Origin: Akkermansiaceae bacterium UBA5020
GTDB taxonomy: Bacteria > Verrucomicrobiota > Verrucomicrobiia > Verrucomicrobiales > DEV007
NCBI GenBank assembly: GCA_002396885.1
Contig: DGXY01000021.1
Coordinates: forward strand, 1,461-31,590
Length of the DNA: 30,130 bases
Direction: 5' to 3'
The notes beneath the pieces were generated by a model, which worked only from the letters and a program-made list of their open reading frames with translations, did no database searches and was not told the DNA's origin. This document shows, one piece after another, positions 1 through 6,668 of this stretch (its first letter is position 1; the number at the start of each line of letters is the position of its first letter). The position numbers and the translations under genes were made by a program.

Positions 1-32
1 TGGCCCTGGGTCGGAGGGGGGGGGCGGCGCCT
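1..32. repeat. R1 dispersed repeat, partial copy at window edge
   Basis: The first bases (GGCCCTGGGTCGGAGGGGG) match the middle of the R1 core seen at 5059, 7392, 9085, 10471, 11188 and 18565. The 5' part is outside the window and the 3' end is degenerate, a run of G followed by CGGCGCC instead of the TTCGG end. It lies just beyond the stop of the minus-strand gene at 55-651. Confidence 0.5.
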
Positions 33-54
33 TTATTGTTCGGTCGCCGCGCGA

Positions 55-651
55 TCATTGGGGGGATTTCAGCTTCAAATACCTTGCTCGGAGGAACTCA
101 GCGATCTCGGGATGCATCTTGAGGTATTGTTCCGGTGTCACTTCGCCAAGGACCTTGGGAGAGACGCAGGGGAATTGAAGCGCATCTTGTGGGATTGCTC
201 CGACGATCTTCTCAAGGTCGGCGAGATACGACCCAAAGTCACCCATCGCTTCCCAATAAATAGCCATGCAGCGTCCCACATACTCCTCCGGATCAGGGAG
301 TTTGCCAGCCGTCACCTCACCATCGAGCAGCTTGTAGCGAGCCGCGTGACCCGCATTACTCCGGTTCTGAAGCAGACGGATGACCCGTGCGGTGCCCTTC
401 AGATCTACTGGCACATCGATGCACAGCTTGCCCGCATTATTGAAACGGAATCCTGGAAAGGAGACGGCCGCGACGGATTGATACTCGTAACCACCTCTCT
501 TTTCGAGGTTTTCGCAGGACTGTTTGAATCTGGGAAGATTTTGCCTGAGCCAGGCATCCGCTGCCACATCATTCTGGAACGTAGGCAGGTCGGCACCGAG
601 GCAGGTGACGGCAAAGGCAATGAAAGGGGTGAAATAGGTGAGTTTTTTCAT
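55..651 (-). CDS. Secreted protein of unknown function
   Basis: A 198-residue product that I do not recognise. The start at 651 (MKKLTYF...) is preferred over the longer frame because it opens directly with a Sec-type signal peptide: two lysines, a hydrophobic stretch to about residue 17, then a CLGAD junction that could be a lipoprotein-like or ordinary signal peptidase site. The mature part is soluble, rich in Asp/Glu and aromatic residues, with three scattered cysteines and no transmembrane segment or repeat. It is the last of three minus-strand genes for exported proteins (2260-1361, 1202-705, 651-55) with a 53-bp gap to the gene before it, so co-transcription is likely. It shows no similarity by eye to the paralogous pair at 705 and 4432. 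Function unknown; export is the only firm inference. Confidence 0.7.
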   Translation of the reverse strand: MKKLTYFTPFIAFAVTCLGADLPTFQNDVAADAWLRQNLPRFKQSCENLEKRGGYEYQSVAAVSFPGFRFNNAGKLCIDVPVDLKGTARVIRLLQNRSNAGHAARYKLLDGEVTAGKLPDPEEYVGRCMAIYWEAMGDFGSYLADLEKIVGAIPQDALQFPCVSPKVLGEVTPEQYLKMHPEIAEFLRARYLKLKSPQ

Positions 652-704
652 GGTCTGGTCGTGAGTCGGGTTGGATCGTGTGGAGTCGGGGCGCACCTCA
701 TCGG

Positions 705-1202
705 TCATTTCTTTTCCTTGATGACGAATTCGATCATTGGGAGTTTGGTATTCTGTTCCGGATCGGTTCGGTAAAACCATGCTTCGCAGACTCTTCCATT
801 CTCCGTTGGAAAGGATATCGAAACGAAATTATCTCCCTGCTCTGAGACCCTTGCCTCGGTGGATAGGCCGAGCTTCTCAAATGCCGCCTGCCAGGTGGTC
901 ACCTTTGCGTCCGGGAAGCGGACTGCCAGATACAGCACGAAGGGATTCTCTGTCACGTGGCGTAGCTTTACCTGACCCAGCGTCGCGACATCCCTGAACC
1001 ATATGTAACCGGTTGGCTTTTCGGGCGCCCCCTCCGTGATGTCGGGCTTGGTGAGGTCAATGTGAAACACTTTTGCGAAGGCGTCGACATCCCTTCCCAA
1101 GGCGGGGCCGATGACAAACTTGGCCTCCTCCTGCGCCGAGGCGGAGAACGAGAAGAGTGAGAAAAGAGTGATGTAGATTACTTCGCGGGTTGTGTGTTTC
1201 AT
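705..1202 (-). CDS. Small secreted protein, paralogue of the gene at 4432-4947
   Basis: A 165-residue product that I do not recognise as a named family. The start at 1202 (MKHTTREV...) gives a clean Sec signal peptide ending at about SASA-QEE; the longer frame upstream runs into repeat R2 and is unlikely to be translated. The mature protein aligns by eye with the product of 4432-4947. Both have a G-[PA]-x-LG-x-x-x-DAF-x-KV block near residues 30-45, a TWQ-x-AF-x-[KR]LGL block in the middle, and end in basic [IR]-x-EKK. Spacing between blocks is similar, so these are diverged copies of one gene. Both are exported and have no catalytic motif that I can see. It lies between a beta-propeller protein gene and another secreted protein gene on the same strand. 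Confidence 0.75.
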   Translation of the reverse strand: MKHTTREVIYITLFSLFSFSASAQEEAKFVIGPALGRDVDAFAKVFHIDLTKPDITEGAPEKPTGYIWFRDVATLGQVKLRHVTENPFVLYLAVRFPDAKVTTWQAAFEKLGLSTEARVSEQGDNFVSISFPTENGRVCEAWFYRTDPEQNTKLPMIEFVIKEKK

Positions 1203-1230
1203 AGAGTTGGTGTGTTGTAGCAGTAGCCGA

Positions 1231-1288
1231 ACGTCCAGGTCGCAGGCGACCACAAGCGGGAAGCGCTGAAGACACGATAGGTGCCATA
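1231..1288. repeat. R2 dispersed repeat, copy 1
   Basis: This segment shares an ordered set of words with 4307-4364: ACGTC, TCGCAGGCGAC, AGCGGGAAGCGCTG, GACACGA and AGG, with the same spacing. The middle is a perfect hairpin, GGTCGC-AG-GCGACC. It lies in the 158-bp gap between the stop of the TolB-like gene (1361) and the start of the secreted protein gene (1202). Confidence 0.65.
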
Positions 1289-1360
1289 CGAGCCATTGCC
1301 TTGTATTCATTTCGTTCGTCGACTTTTGGGGGACTCACGGGCAACGTTCAATTTCATGCA

Positions 1361-2260
1361 TCATTGAGACCACGCAGTTGGATTTACATCCATCTTCTCC
1401 TTGCTTCTCAGGATCTGGCGTTCGGTACCGCCATCGCATTTCATAATCCAGATCCCATTGCCCGCTGCGTCTTTCTGCTCACGACGAAATGCGATCCATT
1501 GCCCATCGGATGACCAGACTGGAGAGGAATCCTTACTCCCGCCCTTGCTGAGTATTTTGTCATCGGTTCCATTGCTCTTGATAGTCCGGATTTCTGCCCT
1601 ATTGGAAGAGTAGGCAATGTGAACATTATCGGGCGACCAGGTGGGCGCTCCATGCTTTTTGCCGTCACTCTTTGTGAGAGGCATTTGGTTCTGACCGTCC
1701 GCATCCATGATGTATATCTGCGATGCCTGCATATCCCCTCTCGAAAAAGCAATCTTCTTTCCATCGGGCGACCAGACTGCGTAAAAATCTCGCTGGGGTC
1801 CGCTCGTCAACGGTTTTCGATCCGTTCCATCCGGGTTGGAAACGTGGATATTAAATCCGCGAGCTTGCTCCCCGAACTGCGAAAGAAGTTTTGTGCCATC
1901 CGGCGATAGCTCACCGTAGGAGAGGAGAAATTTATTGCCCATCATGGGAATTTCGGCGGTGGTCAGTGGGGTCTTGGACCCGGTGGAGAAATTGGTCACG
2001 ACGAGGTCGATTGATCCGTCATTATGAATGAGTGAACTTCCGCCTTCGATGAATTGCCCTTGGGGTGAATTGGCAATGGGCAACATCACGCCCTTTTGAT
2101 CGAGCAAGTATAATTGCTGGATTCCATTGGCAAGGCAGCGGAAGGCTAACTTGCCAGAAGGCAGAGTCTCGACAAGAGCTGGACTATTTTCATCCGCATG
2201 AGTCGTGAATGCGGATGTCAAAATCGTTATGGCGATGAAGTATGTTTTTAGCGTTTTCAT
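1361..2260 (-). CDS. Secreted TolB-like beta-propeller (PD40) protein
   Basis: A 299-residue exported protein. The start at 2260 (MKTLKTYF...) opens a Sec signal peptide ending near TTHA-DEN. The mature part contains at least four PD40/WD40-like TolB repeats, recognisable by WSPDGKKIAFSRG, WSPDNVHIAYSSN, WSSDGQWIAFRRE and a diverged SPDGTKLLSQFG copy, each followed by an IYIMDADG or IWIMKCDGG-type strand. This places it with periplasmic TolB-like propellers, which usually bind proteins or glycans. There is no enzyme domain, and no Pal or TolA partner gene nearby, so it is not the TolB of a Tol-Pal operon. The IS3 element is inserted 10 bp upstream of this start codon, so the native promoter has been displaced more than 1.2 kb and expression may be lost or driven from the IS end. 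Confidence 0.8.
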   Translation of the reverse strand: MKTLKTYFIAITILTSAFTTHADENSPALVETLPSGKLAFRCLANGIQQLYLLDQKGVMLPIANSPQGQFIEGGSSLIHNDGSIDLVVTNFSTGSKTPLTTAEIPMMGNKFLLSYGELSPDGTKLLSQFGEQARGFNIHVSNPDGTDRKPLTSGPQRDFYAVWSPDGKKIAFSRGDMQASQIYIMDADGQNQMPLTKSDGKKHGAPTWSPDNVHIAYSSNRAEIRTIKSNGTDDKILSKGGSKDSSPVWSSDGQWIAFRREQKDAAGNGIWIMKCDGGTERQILRSKEKMDVNPTAWSQ

Positions 2261-2313
2261 GTGTTCTAATTGAGGTGAGCTATCTTTTTGGACCATCGAA
2301 GACGAAAATCAAG

Positions 2314-2622
2314 ATGATGGCCAGCAAGACCCGTAAACGATATACCGAGGAGTTCAAGGCGCAGGCCTTGGAACTCCTGAGAACCGGCAAACCTGTCTCC
2401 GAACTCGCCGAGGAACTGTGCGTGAGTAATGACCTGCTCTACCGGTGGAAACGTGAAACGCAAGTCGGGAGCGAAGGAATGCGAGCCGTAGGCGAGCGTT
2501 CCGGAGCGGACGACTTGCGTGCGCTTCTGCGTGAGAACGCCCAACTGCGCATGGAGAACGACATTTTAAAAAAGGCCGCGATTATCCTCGGGACCAAAAG
2601 CCCGCACAACTCCGCGAAATGA
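2314..2622 (+). CDS. IS3-family transposase OrfA (HTH protein)
   Basis: A 102-residue protein. Either ATG of the ATGATG at 2314/2317 is possible; the upstream extension is IS terminus and host DNA. Residues about 6-50 form the transposase_8 helix-turn-helix (KRYTEEFKAQALELL... VSELAEELCVSNDLLYRWK) that binds the terminal repeats. After it comes a leucine-rich helix (LRALLRENAQLRMENDILKK), the leucine zipper used for multimerisation in this family. The last 20 codons overlap the frame used for the OrfAB fusion. The stop TGA overlaps the ATG of orfB (ATGA). Confidence 0.9.
   Translation: MMASKTRKRYTEEFKAQALELLRTGKPVSELAEELCVSNDLLYRWKRETQVGSEGMRAVGERSGADDLRALLRENAQLRMENDILKKAAIILGTKSPHNSAK
2568..2574 (+). 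promoter_or_regulatory. Programmed -1 frameshift site A AAA AAG
   Basis: The heptamer AAAAAAG is read in the orfA frame as A AAA AAG, the canonical slippery sequence of IS3 elements. The -1 frame is open from here through the orfB start at 2619 (the fusion reads ...KKGRDYPRDQKPAQLRE-M...), so a single slip makes the OrfAB transposase. I did not identify a definite downstream stem-loop or pseudoknot. Confidence 0.8.
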
Positions 2623-3473
2623 TAGCCCGGATCCACCTCGACACCGGACACGGCGTTCGCTCGATCTGCAAAGTGCTTGAGCTTCCCCGGAGCAGCTACT
2701 ACCACGCGGCCACGCCCACGGCTACGGAACTCTCCGACCAAGACATTGGGGAGCGGATTGAACGGATCTTCCGACATCACCGACGCCGCTACGGCTACCG
2801 GAGGATCTGCCGGGATCTCGCTGAAGATGGCATCCTTTGTGGTCCCGCACGGGTCCGCCGCCTCATGGCCGAGCGCGGGCTCAAGGCCATCCAGCCGAAA
2901 ACTTACGTGCCGAGGACCAGCGACGGCAAGGCGGATAAGCCTTCTCCCAATCATCTTCTGGAGGCAGGTCTCCCGGCCACACCTGACACCGTCTGGGCAG
3001 GCGACATCACCTTCATTCCGACCACGTCCGGCTGGCTCTACCTCGCCGTTGTTATCGACCTGTGTTCCCGCCGCATCGTCGGATGGGCCCTCGCCGACCA
3101 TCTCCGCGCCGATCTCGTGACTGAAGCCTTTCGGCAGGGGTATCAATCGCGCCACCCGCAGCCCGGTTTCATCTTCCACAGCGATCGGGGAAGTCAGTAT
3201 GGCAGCCGACTCTTCCGTGCCCAACTCGCTCAAGCGGGTGCGCTCCAAAGCATGTCGGCGAGAGCCAATCCCTACCACAATGCCTGGACGGAATCGTTCA
3301 TCGGCACACTCAAAGCGGAGATGCTCCAGGGCGGATGCTTCCTCGACGGGAACGACGCCCGCACCGAGCTCTTCGCTTACATTGAATCCTACTACAACAC
3401 CCACCGCAGACACTCTTCTCTCGACTATAAGACCCCGGATCAATTCGAGGCCCAATTTCACTCACTCAACTAA
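2619..3473 (+). CDS. IS3-family transposase OrfB (DDE integrase domain)
   Basis: A 284-residue catalytic part of the transposase. An N-terminal HTH_21-like segment (RRRYGYRRICRDL, residues about 56-68) precedes the rve/RNase H-fold core. The catalytic triad is D129 (WAGDITF), D189 (HSDRGSQYGS) and E225 (NAWTESFIGTLK), with 35 residues between the second D and E as expected for DD(35)E IS3 enzymes. The C-terminus has the family's YYNTHRRHSSL-x-Y-x-TP signature. The ATG overlaps the orfA stop, so OrfB could be made by coupling, but the main active product is presumably OrfAB made by frameshifting. No internal stops or truncation. Confidence 0.93.
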   Translation: MIARIHLDTGHGVRSICKVLELPRSSYYHAATPTATELSDQDIGERIERIFRHHRRRYGYRRICRDLAEDGILCGPARVRRLMAERGLKAIQPKTYVPRTSDGKADKPSPNHLLEAGLPATPDTVWAGDITFIPTTSGWLYLAVVIDLCSRRIVGWALADHLRADLVTEAFRQGYQSRHPQPGFIFHSDRGSQYGSRLFRAQLAQAGALQSMSARANPYHNAWTESFIGTLKAEMLQGGCFLDGNDARTELFAYIESYYNTHRRHSSLDYKTPDQFEAQFHSLN

Positions 3474-3505
3474 ACCACACCGGTCCAAAAATCAGTGGCA
3501 TCTCA

Positions 3506-3707
3506 AATCATCGGATTCACGTCCTAATTCATTGTTTTTGATGGCGTGTGGAAAATTATCCAACCGTCCAAGCTGTGCCGACCGATGGGGTGAGCGTAGG
3601 AGCGGAGACGGAAGAAAGGGTTGGATTTACGGAGAGCATGGACGACATCGCTGCCCCTGAAATTGGAATCATCGCTTCGTTCGCCATCCGTTCCGGGTTT
3701 ACCGTCG
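3506..3707. other. Non-coding flank to the right of the IS3 element
   Basis: About 200 bp between the IS right end and the stop of the AlkB-like gene. Before insertion this sequence was directly upstream of the TolB-like gene at 2260, so its native promoter should lie here. I see no convincing ORF, hairpin or repeat. Confidence 0.5.
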
Positions 3708-4283
3708 TCATGAATATGCCTGGTCCCTCCGGGTCAGCTCCTCAGGTGTGATGATGTGACGGAACGTAAGACTGATCCGCGCGTCGTCTGTATCAGTCTT
3801 CTTCACGGCGTGAGTCCAATAGTCCTGCGTAATCTGAGTCATGTAAACCAGAGAACCGTGCGGGAGCGGTAAGTGAACGAGCAAGCTCTGGTCAACCTTG
3901 CTGCGGAAAGTGAGGTTTCGCTGAGCACCAAGGGAAACAATGGCGATTCCAGTCCCATCAGCCAAGTTGTAGGTCGCATCGGAGTGAAACCCCATTGTGG
4001 ATCGGCCTGAGGTATAGTAGTTCAGAAGGCAGTTAGTGGGTCGGAAGCCGACCTGCCGCTCAATATCATCGCAAAGCGGCACCAAAAGCGGGTGCATTGG
4101 AACCACCTGATAGTCCACTCCTGAATCGTCATATGTCTGGCCGAAACAAGCGGTTTTTCGGGCCTTCATGCGCTCGTCCCACTGGACATGAGCTAATAAC
4201 GCATAAAACAAACCCGTCGCTTCGTCCGGGACGAGGAATCCGGCCGTAACCGAGGCTTCTGGTCTGGTTTCGATAGAGTTCAC
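3708..4283 (-). CDS. AlkB-like 2-oxoglutarate/Fe(II) dioxygenase
   Basis: A 191-residue protein of the AlkB (2OG-FeII_Oxy_2) family, closest in layout to short ALKBH2/3-like bacterial enzymes. Visible motifs: NYY-x-x-G-x-x-x-x-x-FHSD at residues 88-102 with the iron ligands H100 and D102, the third ligand H158 (YWTHAV), and the 2-oxoglutarate-binding arginines R169 and R175 in R-I-S-L-T-F-R-H. Family members oxidatively remove alkyl groups from bases of DNA or RNA (1-meA, 3-meC); whether this one acts on nucleic acid is inference. The start is GTG at 4283; there is no ATG in a better place. The neighbours are not repair genes (R2 repeat and a secreted protein upstream, IS3 downstream), so it looks like an isolated accessory gene. 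Confidence 0.85.
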   Translation of the reverse strand: MNSIETRPEASVTAGFLVPDEATGLFYALLAHVQWDERMKARKTACFGQTYDDSGVDYQVVPMHPLLVPLCDDIERQVGFRPTNCLLNYYTSGRSTMGFHSDATYNLADGTGIAIVSLGAQRNLTFRSKVDQSLLVHLPLPHGSLVYMTQITQDYWTHAVKKTDTDDARISLTFRHIITPEELTRRDQAYS

Positions 4284-4306
4284 TAGTGACTTGTTGGGCT
4301 GGGAAA

Positions 4307-4364
4307 ACGTCTAGTTCGCAGGCGACGGCGAGCGGGAAGCGCTGGTGACACGACAGGGAGCATG
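4307..4364. repeat. R2 dispersed repeat, copy 2
   Basis: It matches 1231-1288: ACGTC, TCGCAGGCGAC, AGCGGGAAGCGCTGG, GACACGA and AGG in the same order and spacing, with the hairpin core TCGC-AG-GCGA preserved. It sits in the gap between the stop of the secreted protein gene (4432) and the GTG start of the AlkB-like gene. Confidence 0.65.
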
Positions 4365-4431
4365 GGCCGTGACGCCCGGAGCAGTTTGCTACGCCCTTTA
4401 TTCTTAGGCATTTCCCCTGCTTCGAAGACGT

Positions 4432-4947
4432 TCATTTCTTCTCCCGCCATAGCAGCAGCGTCGGCCGACCTTCGCTGTTCTCTCGCCCCTTCGCATAGAA
4501 AGCCGCCATCCAGGTCTTCCCGTCGATAGGCGGCAGCGTCAAGCGCTCTGTATTTTCTTTTCCCTCTCCTTCCGTCGATTTGGAGCGAAGGCCGAGTCTG
4601 GAAAAGGCTTCTTGCCACGTAATGATCGTTTTGTCCGTGAAGTACACCTCTACATACCCGATCGCACCGTTCTCCTTTCCGTTGTCTGTTAGGAGGCTTA
4701 CGAGTCCTAGATCGGGCACTTCCGCGTTTCTTGCATAGTAGTTTTGCCCCTGGTCACCCGGTTTGGCGCTAGCGTATGATCTAACGGTGAATCCAGTTCC
4801 AAGAACCTTCTCAAACGCATCGGGGCCCTTGCCCAACACGGCTCCGATCTCGAAAGTTTTCTCCGCTGCGAAGGAGGGCAAGGAGAGTAAAACGGACAGC
4901 ATGGCCAGTGCGACGGAGGACGCTCGTCTATTGCGGGTATCTTTCAT
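4432..4947 (-). CDS. Small secreted protein, paralogue of the gene at 705-1202
   Basis: A 171-residue protein with a Sec signal peptide (basic start MKDTRNRR, hydrophobic segment, cleavage near SFA-AEK). The mature part shares the G-x-x-LG-x-x-x-DAF-EKV block, the TWQEAF-x-RLGL block and the basic REKK end with the product of 705-1202, so the two form a paralogous pair about 3.7 kb apart. The function is unknown; no catalytic motif, lipobox or transmembrane segment. A purine-rich AAAGGAAAG lies directly before the ATG and is a plausible ribosome binding site. An AT-rich palindrome is about 47 bp further upstream. Confidence 0.78.
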   Translation of the reverse strand: MKDTRNRRASSVALAMLSVLLSLPSFAAEKTFEIGAVLGKGPDAFEKVLGTGFTVRSYASAKPGDQGQNYYARNAEVPDLGLVSLLTDNGKENGAIGYVEVYFTDKTIITWQEAFSRLGLRSKSTEGEGKENTERLTLPPIDGKTWMAAFYAKGRENSEGRPTLLLWREKK

Positions 4948-4993
4948 TTCTTTCCTTTTTTGGGTTCGGTTTTCGGGAGCGATCTAGCAACGC

Positions 4994-5009
4994 CTAATTG
5001 TATAATTAG
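4994..5009. promoter_or_regulatory. AT-rich palindrome upstream of the secreted protein gene
   Basis: CTAATT-GTAT-AATTAG, six-base arms around a 4-base centre, lies 47 bp upstream of the start at 4947 in an otherwise GC-rich context. It overlaps a TATA-like stretch on the minus strand, so it could be an operator or part of a promoter. This is inference from position only. Confidence 0.35.
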
Positions 5010-5058
5010 TCCAATCTGGATGCTGGCGCCCCTTTTTCATCCCCCTGGCTCCAAACCT

Positions 5059-5153
5059 GCCGAAGGCCCGGGGTCGGTGGGGATTCGGGGAGAGGCAGGG
5101 GCCGTTGAGGGCCATCGCTGGCAAGAATCGCTCGATTCCGCCGTTTGAGTCAA
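5059..5153. repeat. R1 dispersed repeat, long form
   Basis: The core GCCGAAGGCCCGGGGTCGGT...TTCGG is followed by a diverged version of the extension seen at 10471 and 18565, with AGGGCCATCGC, the AATCGC...GATT word and a TTTGAGTCAA end. CCGAA and TTCGG at the core ends can pair. It lies between the start of the secreted protein gene at 4947 and the membrane protein gene at 5263. Confidence 0.7.
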
Positions 5154-5262
5154 CGCATTTTCTACAATTTTCACGCCGTATTGGTCACGTTGAATCGCTT
5201 TGGCTCGCGACCACGAAACCTTGACTTGACGGGGCACCGTCGGTTTCTTAGCCTTCCTGCTG

Positions 5263-5583
5263 ATGGATTCAGCATGCCACCGAACCATTCACCAAATCGG
5301 CTGGGCGATGTGGAGTCTTTTTGCCGTCACGATCCATTTCTGGGCTATCCTGATCGCCGACCGTATTCCTGGGTCCGGCGGCGGAACGCTCTCCACGGCC
5401 CTGCTCCCGGTCATCTCCTGGTTCCGGCTGGTTCTGACCCTGCCTGATGAGTTTTCGCTGATGCGGAACGCGTTTACCACGAGCCTTCTCGCGTGGATGG
5501 GCTGCGGGATTCTCCTCATCGCCGTTCGCCGCCTCCACCCAGCGCTCCACCGATCAAATCGCCGCGGCCGAGGCCATGGTTGA
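5263..5583 (+). CDS. Small putative membrane protein
   Basis: A 106-residue frame that I do not recognise. It contains two hydrophobic stretches (about residues 10-32, with WAMWSLFAVTIHFWAILIA, and 70-90, with TSLLAWMGCGILLIAV) joined by a GGG-containing loop and a third weakly hydrophobic segment, followed by a strongly basic tail. That pattern fits a two- or three-helix inner-membrane protein with a cytoplasmic C-terminus. It ends directly against the convergent stop of the TPR gene at 5584 with no gap, which supports a real end. No clear ribosome binding site precedes the ATG, so this call is less certain than its neighbours. Confidence 0.5.
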   Translation: MDSACHRTIHQIGWAMWSLFAVTIHFWAILIADRIPGSGGGTLSTALLPVISWFRLVLTLPDEFSLMRNAFTTSLLAWMGCGILLIAVRRLHPALHRSNRRGRGHG

Positions 5584-6063
5584 TCACTCATTCCAACACC
5601 ACGATGCCCGTAGCTGAGCCAGATCGGGATGGTCGAGCACCTTGATCTGGAGGCTCCTATCAAGGCCCACCGCACGGCGCGTGCATTCGGCGGCGCGTTC
5701 CAGGTCACCGAGCTGGCAGTGGAGGCAGGCAATCGCAAACCAGTAGCCTCCGTGCCCGCGAAAGGTTTCGGGACTGTCCTGAAGAAAGCACAGGGCTTCC
5801 CTGATACCTGTAGCCCGCCTGATATGGACGGCACCCAGCAGCCGGATGTCGAGGTCTTCGGGGTGGAGACGGACTGCTCCCCGCGCAATTTCAACCCCGG
5901 TTTCGAAACTGGCCATGCGTTCGAGAATGCGTAGACGCATCGAGACGACTGACGGGTGTGCCCGCTCCAACGGTTCGATCTCGTCGAGTTCCGCCCAGGC
6001 TTCATTGGCCATGCCGAGGTCGAGAAAGCCTTCCGCAGTCGTGAGATGTTCGGCCAGCTTCAT
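5584..6063 (-). CDS. TPR-repeat protein
   Basis: A 159-residue protein made of tetratricopeptide-like helices. The N-terminal unit (about residues 2-35, AEGFLDLGMANEAWAELDEI) and a C-terminal unit (about 105-140, YWFAIACLHCQLGDLERAAE) match the TPR pattern. The middle has helical pairs of the same length with weaker matches. It has no signal peptide and is probably cytoplasmic, mediating protein contacts. The start lies 8 bp after the stop of the molybdenum-carrier-like gene on the same strand, so the two probably form a transcription unit. Similar short TPR proteins with the ...HPSVVSMRLRIL... layout are common in Verrucomicrobiota; no specific role can be assigned. Confidence 0.75.
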   Translation of the reverse strand: MKLAEHLTTAEGFLDLGMANEAWAELDEIEPLERAHPSVVSMRLRILERMASFETGVEIARGAVRLHPEDLDIRLLGAVHIRRATGIREALCFLQDSPETFRGHGGYWFAIACLHCQLGDLERAAECTRRAVGLDRSLQIKVLDHPDLAQLRASWCWNE

Positions 6064-6071
6064 CCACGTGA

Positions 6072-6578
6072 TCAGCCTTCACCAGGGCCGCCGATTGTGC
6101 TGGGGTGGTTCTCCGACCAGAAGAAGGCGTTCTCCAGAACCTCCATCACCCAAGAGTGTATTCCGGGTTCCTTGCTCTCGCGCGAGCCCGCCACGTTGAG
6201 CGTCTCGATCTTGTGCTCATCGACGAACTTCTGGAGGATGAGCGCGGGATCGGAGTAGCCGATACCTGATCGCGAAAGGTGGAGGACGGGCTTGTCGTGT
6301 TTCTGCGCGAACTGGATGGTTTTGAGCGAACCGCCCGTGGCTTCGGGTGCCAATGTGAAGACGACCGTGCCGTCATTGTCGCGAACGTTCCACTCGGTGC
6401 GCTGGAGATAACTGGCGGACGGAGTTTCCAAGAGCAGGTAGCGGGAAGGGATCGGGCCTTCGATGCTTTTCCTCCCCTTCGGGCACCAACCGCCGTGGGG
6501 GAAATCGTGCTTGAGCGCCACGTCGAGGGCGGCGATGTCGGCACCGGTCTGGCCGCCGGACACAAGTTTTCTGATCAT
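6072..6578 (-). CDS. Molybdenum-carrier-like / YpsA-like Rossmann protein
   Basis: A 168-residue protein matching the putative molybdenum carrier family (Rossmann-like fold related to lysine decarboxylase-like and SLOG proteins). The N-terminus has the diagnostic SGGQTGAD (residues 7-14), followed by GGWCPKGRK-x-x-x-G-x-IP and T-x-x-Y-x-x-RTEWNV-x-D-x-DGT. The C-terminal half has LNVAG-x-RES. Family members bind nucleotides or molybdate-type cofactors; the biological role is poorly known. No molybdopterin enzyme gene is nearby. The gene leads a two-gene unit with the TPR gene and is divergent from the nuclease gene at 6669, so the 90-bp gap should hold both promoters. Confidence 0.8.
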   Translation of the reverse strand: MIRKLVSGGQTGADIAALDVALKHDFPHGGWCPKGRKSIEGPIPSRYLLLETPSASYLQRTEWNVRDNDGTVVFTLAPEATGGSLKTIQFAQKHDKPVLHLSRSGIGYSDPALILQKFVDEHKIETLNVAGSRESKEPGIHSWVMEVLENAFFWSENHPSTIGGPGEG

Positions 6579-6668
6579 CCCGAAAGGTTCGCGACTGAGT
6601 GGAGTGAAAGCAAGCGGATGACTCAGAACATTGTGGCGTAAGAAGTAACACTGGACGACCTTCGCCGA

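Larger units (their letters stand above)
2271..3505 (+). mobile_element. Complete IS3-family insertion sequence, 1235 bp
   Basis: The element carries orfA and orfB with a DDE transposase. The ends are imperfect inverted repeats: left TGAGGTGAGCTATCTTTTTG and, read from the other strand, right TGAGATGCCACTGATTTTTG. Both continue GACC, and the outer and inner blocks match while the middle differs. The termini are TG...CA as is usual for IS3. The flanks show AAT at 2268-2270 and again at 3506-3508, a 3-bp target duplication. Both ORFs are intact and the frameshift signal is present, so the copy could be active. It splits the upstream region of the TolB-like gene. Confidence 0.88.

Noticed and set aside
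4285..4310. Possible integron attC site (GTTGGGC with the rc form GCCCAACAAGTC next to small gene cassettes)
   Set aside because: The 7-base core fits, but no matching partner core with the right spacing and hairpin is found, the second R2 copy lacks it, neighbouring genes are on mixed strands, and no integrase is visible.
5289..6005. 238-codon minus-strand frame
   Set aside because: It overlaps the TPR gene in another frame and reads through its end; composition is Arg/Ser-rich shadow sequence.
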